Positions 36,382 to 45,644 of a stretch of DNA of 64,000 nucleotides are shown in pieces (position 1 is the stretch's first letter; each line of letters starts with the position of its first letter). Below the pieces are notes generated by a model that was not told the DNA's origin, ran no database searches, and saw nothing but the letters and a program-made list of their open reading frames with translations. Where the stretch lies: assembly GCF_014189535.1 (NCBI RefSeq), contig NZ_CP050304.1:124001-188000 (forward strand), in the 5' to 3' direction. Origin of the DNA: Rhizobium lusitanum. GTDB taxonomy: Bacteria > Pseudomonadota > Alphaproteobacteria > Rhizobiales > Rhizobiaceae. The position numbers and the translations under genes are program-made.

Positions 36382-37602
36382 TCACCAGGTAACCGGCAGC
36401 TCGTAGATGCCGTAGGCGAGCGAGTCATGTTTGAACCGCAACTCTTCGAATGGGACGGCCAATTTCAGTGTCGGTACGCGGCGAAGCAACGTCGGATACA
36501 CAACTTGGAGCTCGATGCGGGCGAGCTGCTGTCCAATACATTGGTGCGGCCCCCATCCGAACGCGTGGTGATGGCGCGCCTCGCGGACGAGATCGAGCTT
36601 GTCCGGATTGGGGAAGGCCACGGGGTCGAAGTTTGCCGCCGGCAACGGTGCAATGATGCCGTCGCCCGCGCGGATGGTCACGCCGGCGATCTCGATATCC
36701 TCGAGTGCAATGCGCCTCTGCAGGAGGTGCGGGATGGTGAGATAACGCAGCAGTTCCTCAACCGAACTCGCGACCACCTGCGGGTCGTCGGTGTCGCGCA
36801 GAAGGGCGAGTTGGTCAGGATTTTGCAGCAACAGGGCAGTCGCTAGCGTAATCATGTTGGCGCTTGTCTCATGACCAGCGATGAGGAGGATCACCCCTAA
36901 CAGCGTTGCGTGATCAAGCGTCAGGTCGCCGGCCTTGACGCGAGCGCCCAGGTCAGAGACGACATCCTCCTCCGGACGATCCATTTTCGCCTGGATCAGG
37001 CCTGATATATAAACGCCAAGCGCTCGGGTCGATGCGTTGTTTTCCTCGGCGGTCTTTTCGCGCGCATTGGCGACCTTGGCGTGAGCCTCGAAGAACTCAT
37101 GGTCTTCGTAGGGTACACCGAGCAGATCGCAGATCATCAGTGATGGCAAGGGTACCGACAGTGCCTCAACAAGGTCCGTCGGCTTTGGGCCGGCAAGCAT
37201 CTTGTCGATGAGCTCGTCGGTAACTTTCTGGATCTGCGGCCGGATCTTCTCCATCCGATGGCGTGTAAACGAATTCGTGAGCATGCGCCGAATTCGCGTG
37301 TGCTCTTCGCCATCGGTGTCGAAGATCGTCTTCGGTCTGTCGTGAATAGTCTCCGCTTGTGCCTGGGTCGGATGCGGGAAATTAGTCAAGTGGTCGTTCG
37401 CGCTGACCCGCGGATCGGCCATAATCTGACGTTGTGCCGCATGCGACAGGATCAACCAAGGGGTTCGGCCGTCCCATGTCTGTACACGAGTCAATGTGAC
37501 TCCGGCGTCATTCAGGGCGCGCAGCTCGGGCGATGGTAAAAAGGGGGACGCAGGATCCCTTGGAGTCGGGTATGCGAGGATTTTCTCGGCGGCATCGGTC
37601 AT
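36382..37602 (-). CDS. Cytochrome P450
   Basis: Soluble bacterial P450 monooxygenase of 406 residues. The I-helix motif AGHETS, the ExxR motif (EELLR) and the haem-ligand loop FGWGPHQCIG with Cys355 are all present. Bacterial P450s of this class take electrons from a small ferredoxin and a flavoprotein reductase, both encoded immediately upstream in the same operon. The product probably hydroxylates a hydrophobic, perhaps terpenoid or alicyclic, compound. The CYP family cannot be fixed from sequence reading alone. Confidence 0.95.
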   Translation of the reverse strand: MTDAAEKILAYPTPRDPASPFLPSPELRALNDAGVTLTRVQTWDGRTPWLILSHAAQRQIMADPRVSANDHLTNFPHPTQAQAETIHDRPKTIFDTDGEEHTRIRRMLTNSFTRHRMEKIRPQIQKVTDELIDKMLAGPKPTDLVEALSVPLPSLMICDLLGVPYEDHEFFEAHAKVANAREKTAEENNASTRALGVYISGLIQAKMDRPEEDVVSDLGARVKAGDLTLDHATLLGVILLIAGHETSANMITLATALLLQNPDQLALLRDTDDPQVVASSVEELLRYLTIPHLLQRRIALEDIEIAGVTIRAGDGIIAPLPAANFDPVAFPNPDKLDLVREARHHHAFGWGPHQCIGQQLARIELQVVYPTLLRRVPTLKLAVPFEELRFKHDSLAYGIYELPVTW

Positions 37603-37644
37603 TAATATCTCTCCTCATTCGCGTGACGGGGAATGCCGTCGTTG

Positions 37645-37839
37645 TCATTCCTCAATGCGGATTGCGAGCGCCGGGCAGACTGCGGCGGCCTGACGAGCGT
37701 TTTTTTCTTCCTCTGGCGGAGGGTTTTCGTTCACGAGTATGACGATGCCGTCCTCCTCTCGTTGATCGAAAACGTTGGGCGCGTAGAACACACACTGCCC
37801 CGCGGCGACACACTTCTCCTGGTCAATGATAATTTTCAC
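37645..37839 (-). CDS. Ferredoxin (3Fe-4S type) for the P450
   Basis: A 64-residue ferredoxin starting at GTG 37839 with an excellent GGAGGAG site eight bases upstream. Cysteines occur in C.....C (CVAAGQC) and near the end in CPALAI; the residue after CVAAGQ that would complete a 4Fe-4S motif is not cysteine, fitting the 3Fe-4S ferredoxins that serve bacterial P450s. The longer frame up to 38061 overlaps the reductase and is not used. The gene sits between P450 and reductase genes. Confidence 0.9.
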   Translation of the reverse strand: MKIIIDQEKCVAAGQCVFYAPNVFDQREEDGIVILVNENPPPEEEKNARQAAAVCPALAIRIEE

Positions 37840-37882
37840 TTCAAGCTCCTCCCCGGTTTCATTTCGAACTCCTCCCAGATGT

Positions 37883-39070
37883 TCAATAACTCGTTTCACG
37901 AATGTCCATGGCGTCGGCCACTGCCTGCCGATGCAACCGCACCTGCTTTGGCATGTTCCAGCCGAGGACGCCGGTGACGACACCGCCCCTCGTATATCGC
38001 GCCACGAATCGGCGTGCCGACAGATCACCCTCGACGATCTCAACGTCTGTATTGGTCGCAATCACGCCAAATACCTGAATCTTGACGTCGAACTGATCCG
38101 TCCAGAAATACGGCACCGGCGCGTACGGTGTATCGTTGCCAAGAATGGCAGAGGCAACTGCCTCGGCCTGTTCGGTGGCGTTGGTCCGGTTCTCGAACCG
38201 CATGAGGCGCCCTAGCTTCTCGTGGTAGAAACGTGCGACGTCGCCGACCGCATAGATCCCTACTGCCGCGCGGCAGTAGGAGTCACACACAATGCCGTTG
38301 TCGATAGACAACCCGCTTCCCTTGAGCCATTCGGTTGCGGGCGATGCGCCGATCGCGATCACCACCAAATCGGCCGGCAGTTCGCTGCCGTTGATCAGTC
38401 GCACGCCTGAAACACGTCCGCCTTCGCCGACCAGATCTGCAACACCGCTACCAAGACATAGTCGGACGCCGCGTTCGGCATGCACGTCTGCGAGCAGCCT
38501 TGAGGCAAGCGGTCCGACCTGGGCGGCCATTGGTGCGGTAAGCGGTCCTGCCAGAGTTACCTCCAGTCCCAGCATGCGGGAGGTGGCCGCAATCTCAGAG
38601 CCGAGTACACCCTCTCCGACCACAACGAGCCGCGAGGATCTTAACAACTCACGCCGAAGCATCAGCGTATCGTCGAGCGTGCGCAGCACATGCACACCAC
38701 CGAGGACCTCCTGTCCAGGCAGTAACCGTGCTCGGGCTCCCGTCGCGATCACGATCGCATCTGCTGCGAGGATACGCCCCGACGCGGTAAGCACTGTGCG
38801 CGTTTTCGATTCAAGACCAACCGCCGCATCACCCAGGATGAGGGCGGCATCGAGTGCCGACAGTGCCTCCCCGTTCCGCAGCGCCACTCTGCTCGGCTCC
38901 CATGCGCCACTGAGCACCTGCTTCGATAACGGTGGTCGATCGTACGGCGCATGCGGTTCATCGCCGATCAGGGTGAGCCGTCCTCTGTAGCCACCGCGTC
39001 GCAGCGCCTCCGCCGTGCACAAACCGGCAGCCGATGCGCCTACGATTAGCGTATGATGTTGAGTGATCAT
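37883..39070 (-). CDS. Ferredoxin reductase (FAD-dependent pyridine nucleotide oxidoreductase)
   Basis: A 395-residue flavoprotein that passes electrons from NAD(P)H to the ferredoxin. The FAD motif GASAAGLCTAEALR is at the N terminus, followed by PYDRPPLSKQ typical of the putidaredoxin reductase group, a second dinucleotide motif GEGVLGSEIA, and GIYAVGDVARF near the C terminus. It is the first gene of the minus-strand P450 operon. With genes 37645 and 36382 it forms a complete class I P450 electron chain. Confidence 0.94.
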   Translation of the reverse strand: MITQHHTLIVGASAAGLCTAEALRRGGYRGRLTLIGDEPHAPYDRPPLSKQVLSGAWEPSRVALRNGEALSALDAALILGDAAVGLESKTRTVLTASGRILAADAIVIATGARARLLPGQEVLGGVHVLRTLDDTLMLRRELLRSSRLVVVGEGVLGSEIAATSRMLGLEVTLAGPLTAPMAAQVGPLASRLLADVHAERGVRLCLGSGVADLVGEGGRVSGVRLINGSELPADLVVIAIGASPATEWLKGSGLSIDNGIVCDSYCRAAVGIYAVGDVARFYHEKLGRLMRFENRTNATEQAEAVASAILGNDTPYAPVPYFWTDQFDVKIQVFGVIATNTDVEIVEGDLSARRFVARYTRGGVVTGVLGWNMPKQVRLHRQAVADAMDIRETSY

Positions 39071-40161
39071 CGCATTATCTCATCGGTTGCCGTAGCGAAT
39101 GCCGTTGACATGGACGAGCGAATTCCAAACTGACTAACAGCTTTGCTGTCGTCTTCATGGACGGTGCACTTCATGAGTATCCTCCAAAGCATTTGCCTCC
39201 CGTGCTAGCGAGTAATGGCCAGCGCACATGCCTTAGACCGCAGAACAACAAATAATGAATGCCGAGTCAAGAATCGTTTTGTTAAGTTATATTCGCGCGA
39301 TCATGTGCTCGAAAAGGTAGCATTTTTGAATGGTGGGGAGCCGCACTTAATGAATGCGGGGACGAATTTCGTACGAGGTATTTGATAAAATTGAACTTTA
39401 TGTGCGGTCACCCTCGGATAGTGCTCGAATTCCATTGTCACGTGGGAATCTACCATCGGGGGCTACGATCAGCGTGGCGATTACCCAATAGCCTCCGTTC
39501 GAGCTGCAAGAGACATTCAATCTGTCGGAACATGTGAATAAAACGACTATTGACTCGCCGTTCATTATTTGCTGTTGTTGTGGCAGCAAATTGCGGAGAT
39601 CGCGGCTTGCTTGCCCGGGAGGAGGGTACATGGCTGGAAGATATCCGGCGTCGGTCCTGGCTGTGACCGGCTCCGTTGGAACACTGCCCACCAACCCGTG
39701 CCGGATGGTTGCCACCAATTCGCTGCAAGCCCTCGCGTGCCCGCTGAGCAACCACGAGCGACATAGCGCTATCTTCCGTTCCTTGCTCAATATGGGCTTT
39801 CATGTGACTTCTTTTGTGTCCGTAGGAATACGGGCTTGGAAGGCGTTGCTCTTGTCAGGCGGCTGGTGCGTCCCGCTCTCCATTGGCCGTTTCACAGTGA
39901 AAAAGCCGGCTGTAGTGCTCTTGGATGAGCGATCGGGCCGAATTATGCTCCTGGCCGCTCGAAACATCCGCGGCTTCATCTCTCTGTTTCGCCTTGAAAT
40001 CTCGAAAGGGGTGGTGATCGCTGACAAGCGGTACGTCGTCGATCACGATGCGACCGAAACTCTTCGGCACAATAACGAAACCCACGGTAAATATCTCAGC
40101 ATTTGAGGCATGGCTACACAGTTGTGTAGCCGAGCTATCGAAGTGAGCGACAGGTCAAAAA
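39071..40161. other. 1.1-kb gap between divergent catabolic operons
   Basis: The gap must hold the promoters of both operons. Frames of up to 190 codons exist on both strands (plus 39534-40106, minus 39398-39790), but none has a convincing ribosome site or a clear family. The minus-strand frame contains ERKIALCRSWLLSGHA and RTDAGYLPA, faintly like the N-terminal part of AcoR-type sigma-54 activators, which would suit the operon, but the match is weak. The stretch around 39241-39300 is AT-rich. The palindrome 40112-40131 is listed separately. Confidence 0.5.
40112..40131. promoter_or_regulatory. 20-base palindrome just upstream of the dehydrogenase operon
   Basis: GGCTACACA (40112-40120) and TGTGTAGCC (40123-40131) are perfect arms around GT, ending 30 bases before the E1 alpha start codon. 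It could be an operator or an RNA hairpin. The overlapping TGGCTACACAGTTGTG also resembles a sigma-54 promoter (TGGCAC-N5-TTGC), but the usually invariant GC at -12 is GT, so I do not call it one. Confidence 0.5.
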
Positions 40162-41217
40162 ATGAATACTGAATCAGATATCATTAATTTCCGAAAGCCC
40201 GCCCAGAAGCGTGCGGGCAAACACAGCGCTGACACAAGCAGGCAAGTGGTCAAAACCGATACTCTCCAGGGCATCTATCGCATGATGCTCCTGATCAGGC
40301 GCGCGGAGGAGACGCTGCAAAAGCTCTTCCTCGACGGAAAGGTTCCGGGATTTCTTCATCTCTCGATCGGGCAAGAGGCGGTGGCCGCAGCGGTTTCCAG
40401 TTGCCTGGGAGCAAGAGACACCGTTTCGTCGAACCATCGCGGCCACGGCCATACGATTGCCAAGGGCGTGGCGCTGGAAGGCTTTTTCGCAGAAATCCTC
40501 GGGAAAGCGACGGGCCTGTGCAAGGGACGCGGCGGTTCGATGCATGTAGCCGACCTGAAAATTGGAATGCTGGGCGCGAACGGAATCGTTGGCGCAGGAA
40601 TTCCGATTACCACCGGCAGCGCTCTTGCGCTGAAATTGCAGGGCGAGGGACACATCGCCGCCGTGTATTTCGGTGACGGGGCGCTGGCAGAGGGAGTGGT
40701 CCACGAATGTTTCAACATTGCTAAACTCTGGTCGCTGCCGGTGCTGTTCGTCTGCGAGAACAATGGCTGGTCAGAATTCAGCCCAACTGATCGGCAACTG
40801 GCCACGAGCCTCCGACAGATGGCCACCGCCTATGGCATTTCTTATGATGAAGTGGACGGCAATGATGCGCGTGACGTGCGTGCTTCCGCCGAGGCGGCGA
40901 TTAGTGGCATGCGATCCGAGGCACGGCCGGCGATCCTCGAATGCCGCACCACGCGCGTAAGAGGGCATTTCGAAGGCGACAAGCAGGATTATCGTCACGC
41001 CGACGAGGCTGCCGAAATGGCTGCCCGGGATCCGCTACTCGTGACGCGGCGTCAACTCAAGAGCGAAGGCGTAGCCGACGACTGGTTTGCCGGATTGGCC
41101 GAAACGGTCGAGGCTGAGATCGATACGGCGCTGGCTGCCGCGTTCGCCGCGCCGGAGCCCAACCCCAACGACATTCTCGCCGATGTCTACACAGTTTCGG
41201 GGGGACGGCATGGCTGA
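40162..41217 (+). CDS. 2-oxoacid/acetoin dehydrogenase E1 component, alpha subunit
   Basis: Thiamine diphosphate-dependent E1 alpha subunit (351 residues), with the cofactor motif GDGALAEG...CENN (GDG then NN about 27 residues later) and the conserved SNHRGHGH and GRGGSMH segments. The closest recognisable types are pyruvate and acetoin dehydrogenases (PdhA/AcoA). Since it is co-transcribed with acyl-CoA enzymes, it more likely acts on a 2-oxoacid, acetoin-like or diketone intermediate than on central pyruvate. It overlaps the E1 beta gene by eight bases. Confidence 0.92.
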   Translation: MNTESDIINFRKPAQKRAGKHSADTSRQVVKTDTLQGIYRMMLLIRRAEETLQKLFLDGKVPGFLHLSIGQEAVAAAVSSCLGARDTVSSNHRGHGHTIAKGVALEGFFAEILGKATGLCKGRGGSMHVADLKIGMLGANGIVGAGIPITTGSALALKLQGEGHIAAVYFGDGALAEGVVHECFNIAKLWSLPVLFVCENNGWSEFSPTDRQLATSLRQMATAYGISYDEVDGNDARDVRASAEAAISGMRSEARPAILECRTTRVRGHFEGDKQDYRHADEAAEMAARDPLLVTRRQLKSEGVADDWFAGLAETVEAEIDTALAAAFAAPEPNPNDILADVYTVSGGRHG

Positions 41218-42184
41218 GGTCCGTTTTCTAAAGGCTGTCAACCAGGCATTGCACGACGCGATGCGTGATGATCCGACGGTGATCTTGATTGGAGAGGACA
41301 TAGCTTCCGCTGGCGGATCGTTCAAGGCAACGAAAGGGCTCCTTGACACCTATGGTTCGTCGCGCGTGTTCGACGCGCCGATTGCCGAGGCGGCGATTGC
41401 CGGCATTGCTGTCGGCGCGGCGCTCACCGGAGCAAAGCCCGTCGCCGAGATCATGTTCATGGATTTCGTAACGCTAACTATGGACATGCTGGTCAACCAG
41501 GCCGCAAAGGCACGCTCCATGTTCGGCGGCCAGGGGTCAGTGCCGATGGTGCTGCGCACACAGCATGGCGGTGGCCTATCAGCGGGTCCACAGCATTCCC
41601 AATGCCTTGAGGCATGGTTCGCGCATATTCCCGGACTGAAAGTGGTCGTCCCGGCAACGCCCGCCGATGCCTATAGCCTGTTGAGAGCCGCGATCGACGA
41701 TCCCGACCCTGTGATCGTGGTCGAACACAAGGCGCTCTACGCGATAAAGGGCGACCTGCCCGATGAGCCGGAGCGGGTTGAGATCGGCAAGGGGCGAATC
41801 GCAAGGCCTGGCAAAGACGCCACGGTTGTCGCCTATGGCGCCATGGTCACCGTGGCGCTGGAGGCGGCGGAGGAGCTGGCCAATGGCGGTCCGGACGTCG
41901 AGGTGATCGACCTGCGCTCGATTCAGCCTTGGGATGAGGCGCTTGTGCTCGACAGCCTCAGCCGCACCCACCGTCTCGTGATCACGCACGAAGCGGTCGA
42001 GGCCTTCGGCGTCGGCGCCGAGATCGCCGCTCGCATGGCGGATATCGGTTTTGACGAGCTGGATGCCCCGATCGTTCGTGTCGCCGCGCCCTTCGCGCCA
42101 GTGCCATTCAGCCCGGCCCTGGAGAAGCACTACCGCCCCGCAGTTAAGGACATCGTCGCGGCCTTGCGCCGTGTCTGTGCATGA
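41210..42184 (+). CDS. 2-oxoacid/acetoin dehydrogenase E1 component, beta subunit
   Basis: The 324-residue transketolase-like partner of E1 alpha, from the ATG at 41210 (MAEVRFLKAVNQALHDAMRD). GEDIA near residue 30, RVFDAPIAEAAIAGIAVGAAL, and the C-terminal domain with VIDLRSIQPWDEALVLDSL are typical. With the alpha subunit it forms the heterotetrameric E1. The enoyl-CoA hydratase gene follows after 10 bases. Confidence 0.93.
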   Translation: MAEVRFLKAVNQALHDAMRDDPTVILIGEDIASAGGSFKATKGLLDTYGSSRVFDAPIAEAAIAGIAVGAALTGAKPVAEIMFMDFVTLTMDMLVNQAAKARSMFGGQGSVPMVLRTQHGGGLSAGPQHSQCLEAWFAHIPGLKVVVPATPADAYSLLRAAIDDPDPVIVVEHKALYAIKGDLPDEPERVEIGKGRIARPGKDATVVAYGAMVTVALEAAEELANGGPDVEVIDLRSIQPWDEALVLDSLSRTHRLVITHEAVEAFGVGAEIAARMADIGFDELDAPIVRVAAPFAPVPFSPALEKHYRPAVKDIVAALRRVCA

Positions 42185-42194
42185 AGTGGAACAT

Positions 42195-42980
42195 ATGATG
42201 ACGACTTCACCTATCAAGCTCACCGTGGAAGACAATGTTGCGACATTGACGATCAACCGGCCCAAGACTCTGAACGCGCTCAACACAGAGGTAATCGATG
42301 CCTTCAACATTGCGCTTGACCAGATCGAGTCCGATCCGGAAATCCGGGTTGTAATCTTCACAGGCGAGGGCCGCGCCTTTATTGCGGGCGGCGATATCGC
42401 CGACCTGAACTCGCGGCAAGGCCTCGATCATTATGGTCAATTTGCTGAAGACATCCATCGCCTGTTCCGGCGCATCGAAGTCCTCGACAAGCCGACCATC
42501 GGCGCCGTCAACGGCTACGCGCTTGGCGGTGGGACGGAGCTCCTGTTGACGCTCGATATCCGGCTTCTTTCTAGCCAGGCGATGCTTGGCCTGCCGGAAA
42601 TCAATCTGGGGCTGTTTCCGGGGGCAGGGGGCACGCAGAGGATCATCCGGCAGATTCCGTCCTGTTGTGCACGCGAACTCATGTATCTGGGCGACATGAT
42701 CTCGGCCGAGGAGGCGGTGCGAATCGGCCTTGCCAACCGCGTCGTTCCGCATGATGCCCTCTTGGACGAGGCGCGTGTACTGGCCGCACGCCTGGCGGAT
42801 AAATCGCCTCTCGTGTTGAAATTCTTGAAACGGACGCTGATCGACGGTGCGGATATGCCGCTCTCGGCCGCGTTGCGTCATGAGCAGGCGATGATCGGCC
42901 TGGTGCTGGACAGCCGTGACGCCCATGAAGGATGCACAGCTTTTCTTGAAAAGCGTCCCGCACGCTTCACAGGGGAGTAA
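42195..42980 (+). CDS. Enoyl-CoA hydratase/isomerase (crotonase family)
   Basis: A 261-residue crotonase-fold protein from the ATG at 42195. The oxyanion-hole segments GRAFIAGGDIADL and NGYALGGGTELLL are present, and the stretch EINLGLFPGAGGTQ carries one of the usual catalytic glutamates. It likely hydrates a 2-enoyl-CoA in beta-oxidation. It is inserted between the E1 and E2 genes, so the dehydrogenase complex and acyl-CoA steps belong to one pathway. The long frame extending to 42051 lies inside the E1 beta gene. Confidence 0.92.
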   Translation: MMTTSPIKLTVEDNVATLTINRPKTLNALNTEVIDAFNIALDQIESDPEIRVVIFTGEGRAFIAGGDIADLNSRQGLDHYGQFAEDIHRLFRRIEVLDKPTIGAVNGYALGGGTELLLTLDIRLLSSQAMLGLPEINLGLFPGAGGTQRIIRQIPSCCARELMYLGDMISAEEAVRIGLANRVVPHDALLDEARVLAARLADKSPLVLKFLKRTLIDGADMPLSAALRHEQAMIGLVLDSRDAHEGCTAFLEKRPARFTGE

Positions 42981-42986
42981 GCGCCC

Positions 42987-44267
42987 ATGGCTGAGCTGCT
43001 CATGCCGAAATTCGGTCTGACCATGACGGAAGGTCAGATCACCGAATGGCAAAGAAAGCCGGGCGAGCGGTTCTCCAAGGGTGAGGTGCTGTTTGTCGTT
43101 GAAACGGAGAAAGTTGCCAACGAGGTGGAGGCGGAAGCCGACGGTCAGTTGCTCGAACTACTGGCCGGAGAAGGCGAGATCGTTGCCGTTGGCCTGCCGA
43201 TTGCACTGGTATCGTATGATGGTGTTTCGAACGAGCCGGCACTTGCATTGGTGACGACGCCACCTCCCGCCGCGGCGATATTCGATGCGCCCGCTGCGCG
43301 CAAGCTGATGCGGGAACATGGACTATCTCCCTCCGAAATCTCCGGCAGCGGGCGGGGTGGACGCATCATGAAAAGCGATGTGCTGCGCATTGTTGCCACG
43401 CCACTTGCACGCCGCGCTGCCCAGCAAAACGATGTCGATCTGCATGAACTGACGGGCACCGGTCCCAATGGCCGTATCAAGGTTGTCGATGTCGAGCGCG
43501 TGCTGGCTTACCAGACGGACGAGGCTACCGAACAACCAGCAATCGCCAAGCCGGCTCTCGGCCCCGTTCTGCAGAAGCCCGATTTCGTTCGTCTGGCAAC
43601 GGCACGACGGGTACAGGGCGCAAAACGCGACATTCCGCATTTCTACCTGACCCGGATGGTCAACGTGCAGGCGCTCGGCCAGTTGCGCGATAAGCTGAAT
43701 GCCGACGGCGGCGAACGGACGCGGATTTCGGTGACCCATATGTTGGTCAAGGCGCTTGGCCTTGCGCTCGTGGAAATGCCGGGGGTGAACCGCATCTGGA
43801 CGGACGATGGCATCCTTTCCTTCGTTTCCGCCGATATCGGAATGGTGACCGAAACTCCGCAGGGCCTGCGCATTCCGATGTTCAGGGATGCGGGGCACGT
43901 GGCGCTCGACGGCATTGCCCGAACGGGAACCGATCTTGCCGCTCGCGCTCGCGCCGGCCAACTCACCCCAACCGATGTCGGCGGCGGCGTGATGTCGATT
44001 TCGAATGTCGGCATGTTCGGCGCAACGAGCCTTACGCCGATCATCAGTCCACCGCAGGCGATGATCCTGGGCGTGGGAGCTGAACAGCAGGTGTTCCGAC
44101 CGGATGGCACGGGCCAGCCAAGTCTTTGCCAGGAGATTTGCCTGACACTCGCGGCGGATCATCGCATCATCGATGGCGCTGACGCCGCGCGCTTCCTTCA
44201 ATTTGTATCGCGCAATCTCGAGGAGCCGCTCCGGCTCTTGCGAGCGCCGATCAGCACGAATGCCTGA
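42987..44267 (+). CDS. 2-oxoacid dehydrogenase E2 (dihydrolipoyl acyltransferase) with two tandem subunit-binding domains
   Basis: Core acyltransferase of the complex, 426 residues. Residues 1-78 form one lipoyl domain with the lipoylated Lys42 in ETEKVANE. Two peripheral subunit-binding domains follow in tandem: APAARKLMREHGLS...GSGRGGRIMKSDV (about 100-134) and TPLARRAAQQNDVDL...GTGPNGRIKVVDV (about 137-171). The C-terminal catalytic domain ends with DHRIIDGADAARFL. Most E2 proteins have one binding domain. No E3 (dihydrolipoamide dehydrogenase) gene is in the operon, so E3 must be shared with another complex. Confidence 0.93.
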   Translation: MAELLMPKFGLTMTEGQITEWQRKPGERFSKGEVLFVVETEKVANEVEAEADGQLLELLAGEGEIVAVGLPIALVSYDGVSNEPALALVTTPPPAAAIFDAPAARKLMREHGLSPSEISGSGRGGRIMKSDVLRIVATPLARRAAQQNDVDLHELTGTGPNGRIKVVDVERVLAYQTDEATEQPAIAKPALGPVLQKPDFVRLATARRVQGAKRDIPHFYLTRMVNVQALGQLRDKLNADGGERTRISVTHMLVKALGLALVEMPGVNRIWTDDGILSFVSADIGMVTETPQGLRIPMFRDAGHVALDGIARTGTDLAARARAGQLTPTDVGGGVMSISNVGMFGATSLTPIISPPQAMILGVGAEQQVFRPDGTGQPSLCQEICLTLAADHRIIDGADAARFLQFVSRNLEEPLRLLRAPISTNA

Positions 44268-44282
44268 GAGAAAGAGATTGCA

Positions 44283-45455
44283 ATGAATTTCGATCTTACC
44301 GACGAACAATTGATGATAATCGCCACCGCGCGGCAGATCGGCGAACGATTTGGCACTGAATACTGGCGCGTCAAGGATGCTGCGAAGGAATATCCGTTCG
44401 AGTGCTGGCAGGCGATCTGCGATGCCGGCCTGACGGGGGCCATGCTGCCCGAGGAATACGGCGGAGCGGGGCTCGGACTGGTCGACATGGCGCTCATGAT
44501 CGAGGAGTTGTGCAAGGCCGGGGCCGGCGCGACATTGGCCCAGATGTTCATGCTCAATCCTGTTTTCGGTGGTGTAGCCATCAATAAATATGGCAGCCCC
44601 TCCATGAAGAGGGAATGGCTTCCGAAACTCTGCTCGGGCGAAATGACATTCTGCATGGCGTTGACGGAGCCAGATGCAGGGACCAACTCGCTCAGTTTGA
44701 AAACCACGGCGCGCCGCAACGGTCCGGTCTGGCGCATCAATGGCCAGAAGATCTGGATTACCGGTGTTCCACAGTCTGAAAAGATGCTTGTGGTCACACG
44801 CACCACGCCGGAAGCGGAGGCGCCTCGCAAGACCTTCGGCATCACTCTTTTCATGATCGACACGAAGCGTACCGGCCTTTCGCACACGCCGATCGAGAAA
44901 CTGGGCACCAATACGCTGCCATCGTCGTCGGTTTTTTTCGACGATGTGGAGGCTCACGAGGACGAGGTGATCGGGACGATCGATGGCGGCTGGGAGCAGT
45001 TGCTCGACGTGCTGAACACGGAGCGTGTCGTCACGACGGCGGGTTTGGTCGGCGCAGGATATCTCGGCATTTCGCTAGCCGTAAACTATGCGAAGGAACG
45101 CAAGGTCTTCAACGGCAAGCCGATCGGCAGTTACCAGGGGGTCCAATTTCCGCTTGCCCAGCACTGGGCGGAGATTGAGGCCGCGCGGCTGCTTAATCTC
45201 AAGGCCGCCTCCAATTTCGACAATGGATTGCCCTTCGGCTCGGAGAGCAACGCCGCAAAGCTGATCGCAAGTCAGGCCGCTTCGGCTGTCATCGAACGAG
45301 CAATGCAGGTGATGGGTGGAATGGGATACGCCAAGGAGTTTCATGTCGAACGACTGTGGCGCGACGCACGACTGTTCCGGTTCGCTCCGGTCTCGGAGGA
45401 GATGATTCTGAATTTCATCGCGATGAACAATCTCGGTTTGCCTCGCTCTTACTGA
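44283..45455 (+). CDS. Acyl-CoA dehydrogenase
   Basis: FAD-dependent acyl-CoA dehydrogenase of 390 residues: LPEEYGGAGLG, MALTEPDAGTNS, KIWITGV, and the C-terminal QVMGGMGYAKEFHVERLWRDAR characteristic of the family. The position usually holding the catalytic glutamate reads FAPVSEEM, so a glutamate is available. It is the last gene of the 40162-45455 operon, supplying the first step of beta-oxidation before the hydratase. It needs an electron transfer flavoprotein, and the only ETF gene in the window (33728) is decayed. Confidence 0.94.
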   Translation: MNFDLTDEQLMIIATARQIGERFGTEYWRVKDAAKEYPFECWQAICDAGLTGAMLPEEYGGAGLGLVDMALMIEELCKAGAGATLAQMFMLNPVFGGVAINKYGSPSMKREWLPKLCSGEMTFCMALTEPDAGTNSLSLKTTARRNGPVWRINGQKIWITGVPQSEKMLVVTRTTPEAEAPRKTFGITLFMIDTKRTGLSHTPIEKLGTNTLPSSSVFFDDVEAHEDEVIGTIDGGWEQLLDVLNTERVVTTAGLVGAGYLGISLAVNYAKERKVFNGKPIGSYQGVQFPLAQHWAEIEAARLLNLKAASNFDNGLPFGSESNAAKLIASQAASAVIERAMQVMGGMGYAKEFHVERLWRDARLFRFAPVSEEMILNFIAMNNLGLPRSY

Positions 45456-45644
45456 CCTTTGGGGATCCTGACCATGCGGAGTTTCACGGTCATTTTTCCC
45501 ATTACCGCCAAGGCCCGACCAGTGCTCACCAGACCCTGACACTATGTCGTTCGGCCAAATAACAGCTCCAATCTTCACTGTTCGAGGAAAACCAAACTGA
45601 GAGATCAAGACGCAAAATAAATTTCTGAAAGGGGAGGACAGGAA

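Noticed and set aside
40111..40126. Sigma-54 promoter before the E1 alpha gene
   Set aside because: The -24 element TGGC and TTG of the -12 element are present, but the near-invariant GC at -12 is GT; the palindrome explains the bases equally well.
43323..44957. 544-codon minus-strand frame opposite E2 and acyl-CoA dehydrogenase genes
   Set aside because: Both plus-strand genes have complete family signatures; the reverse frame has no recognisable domain.
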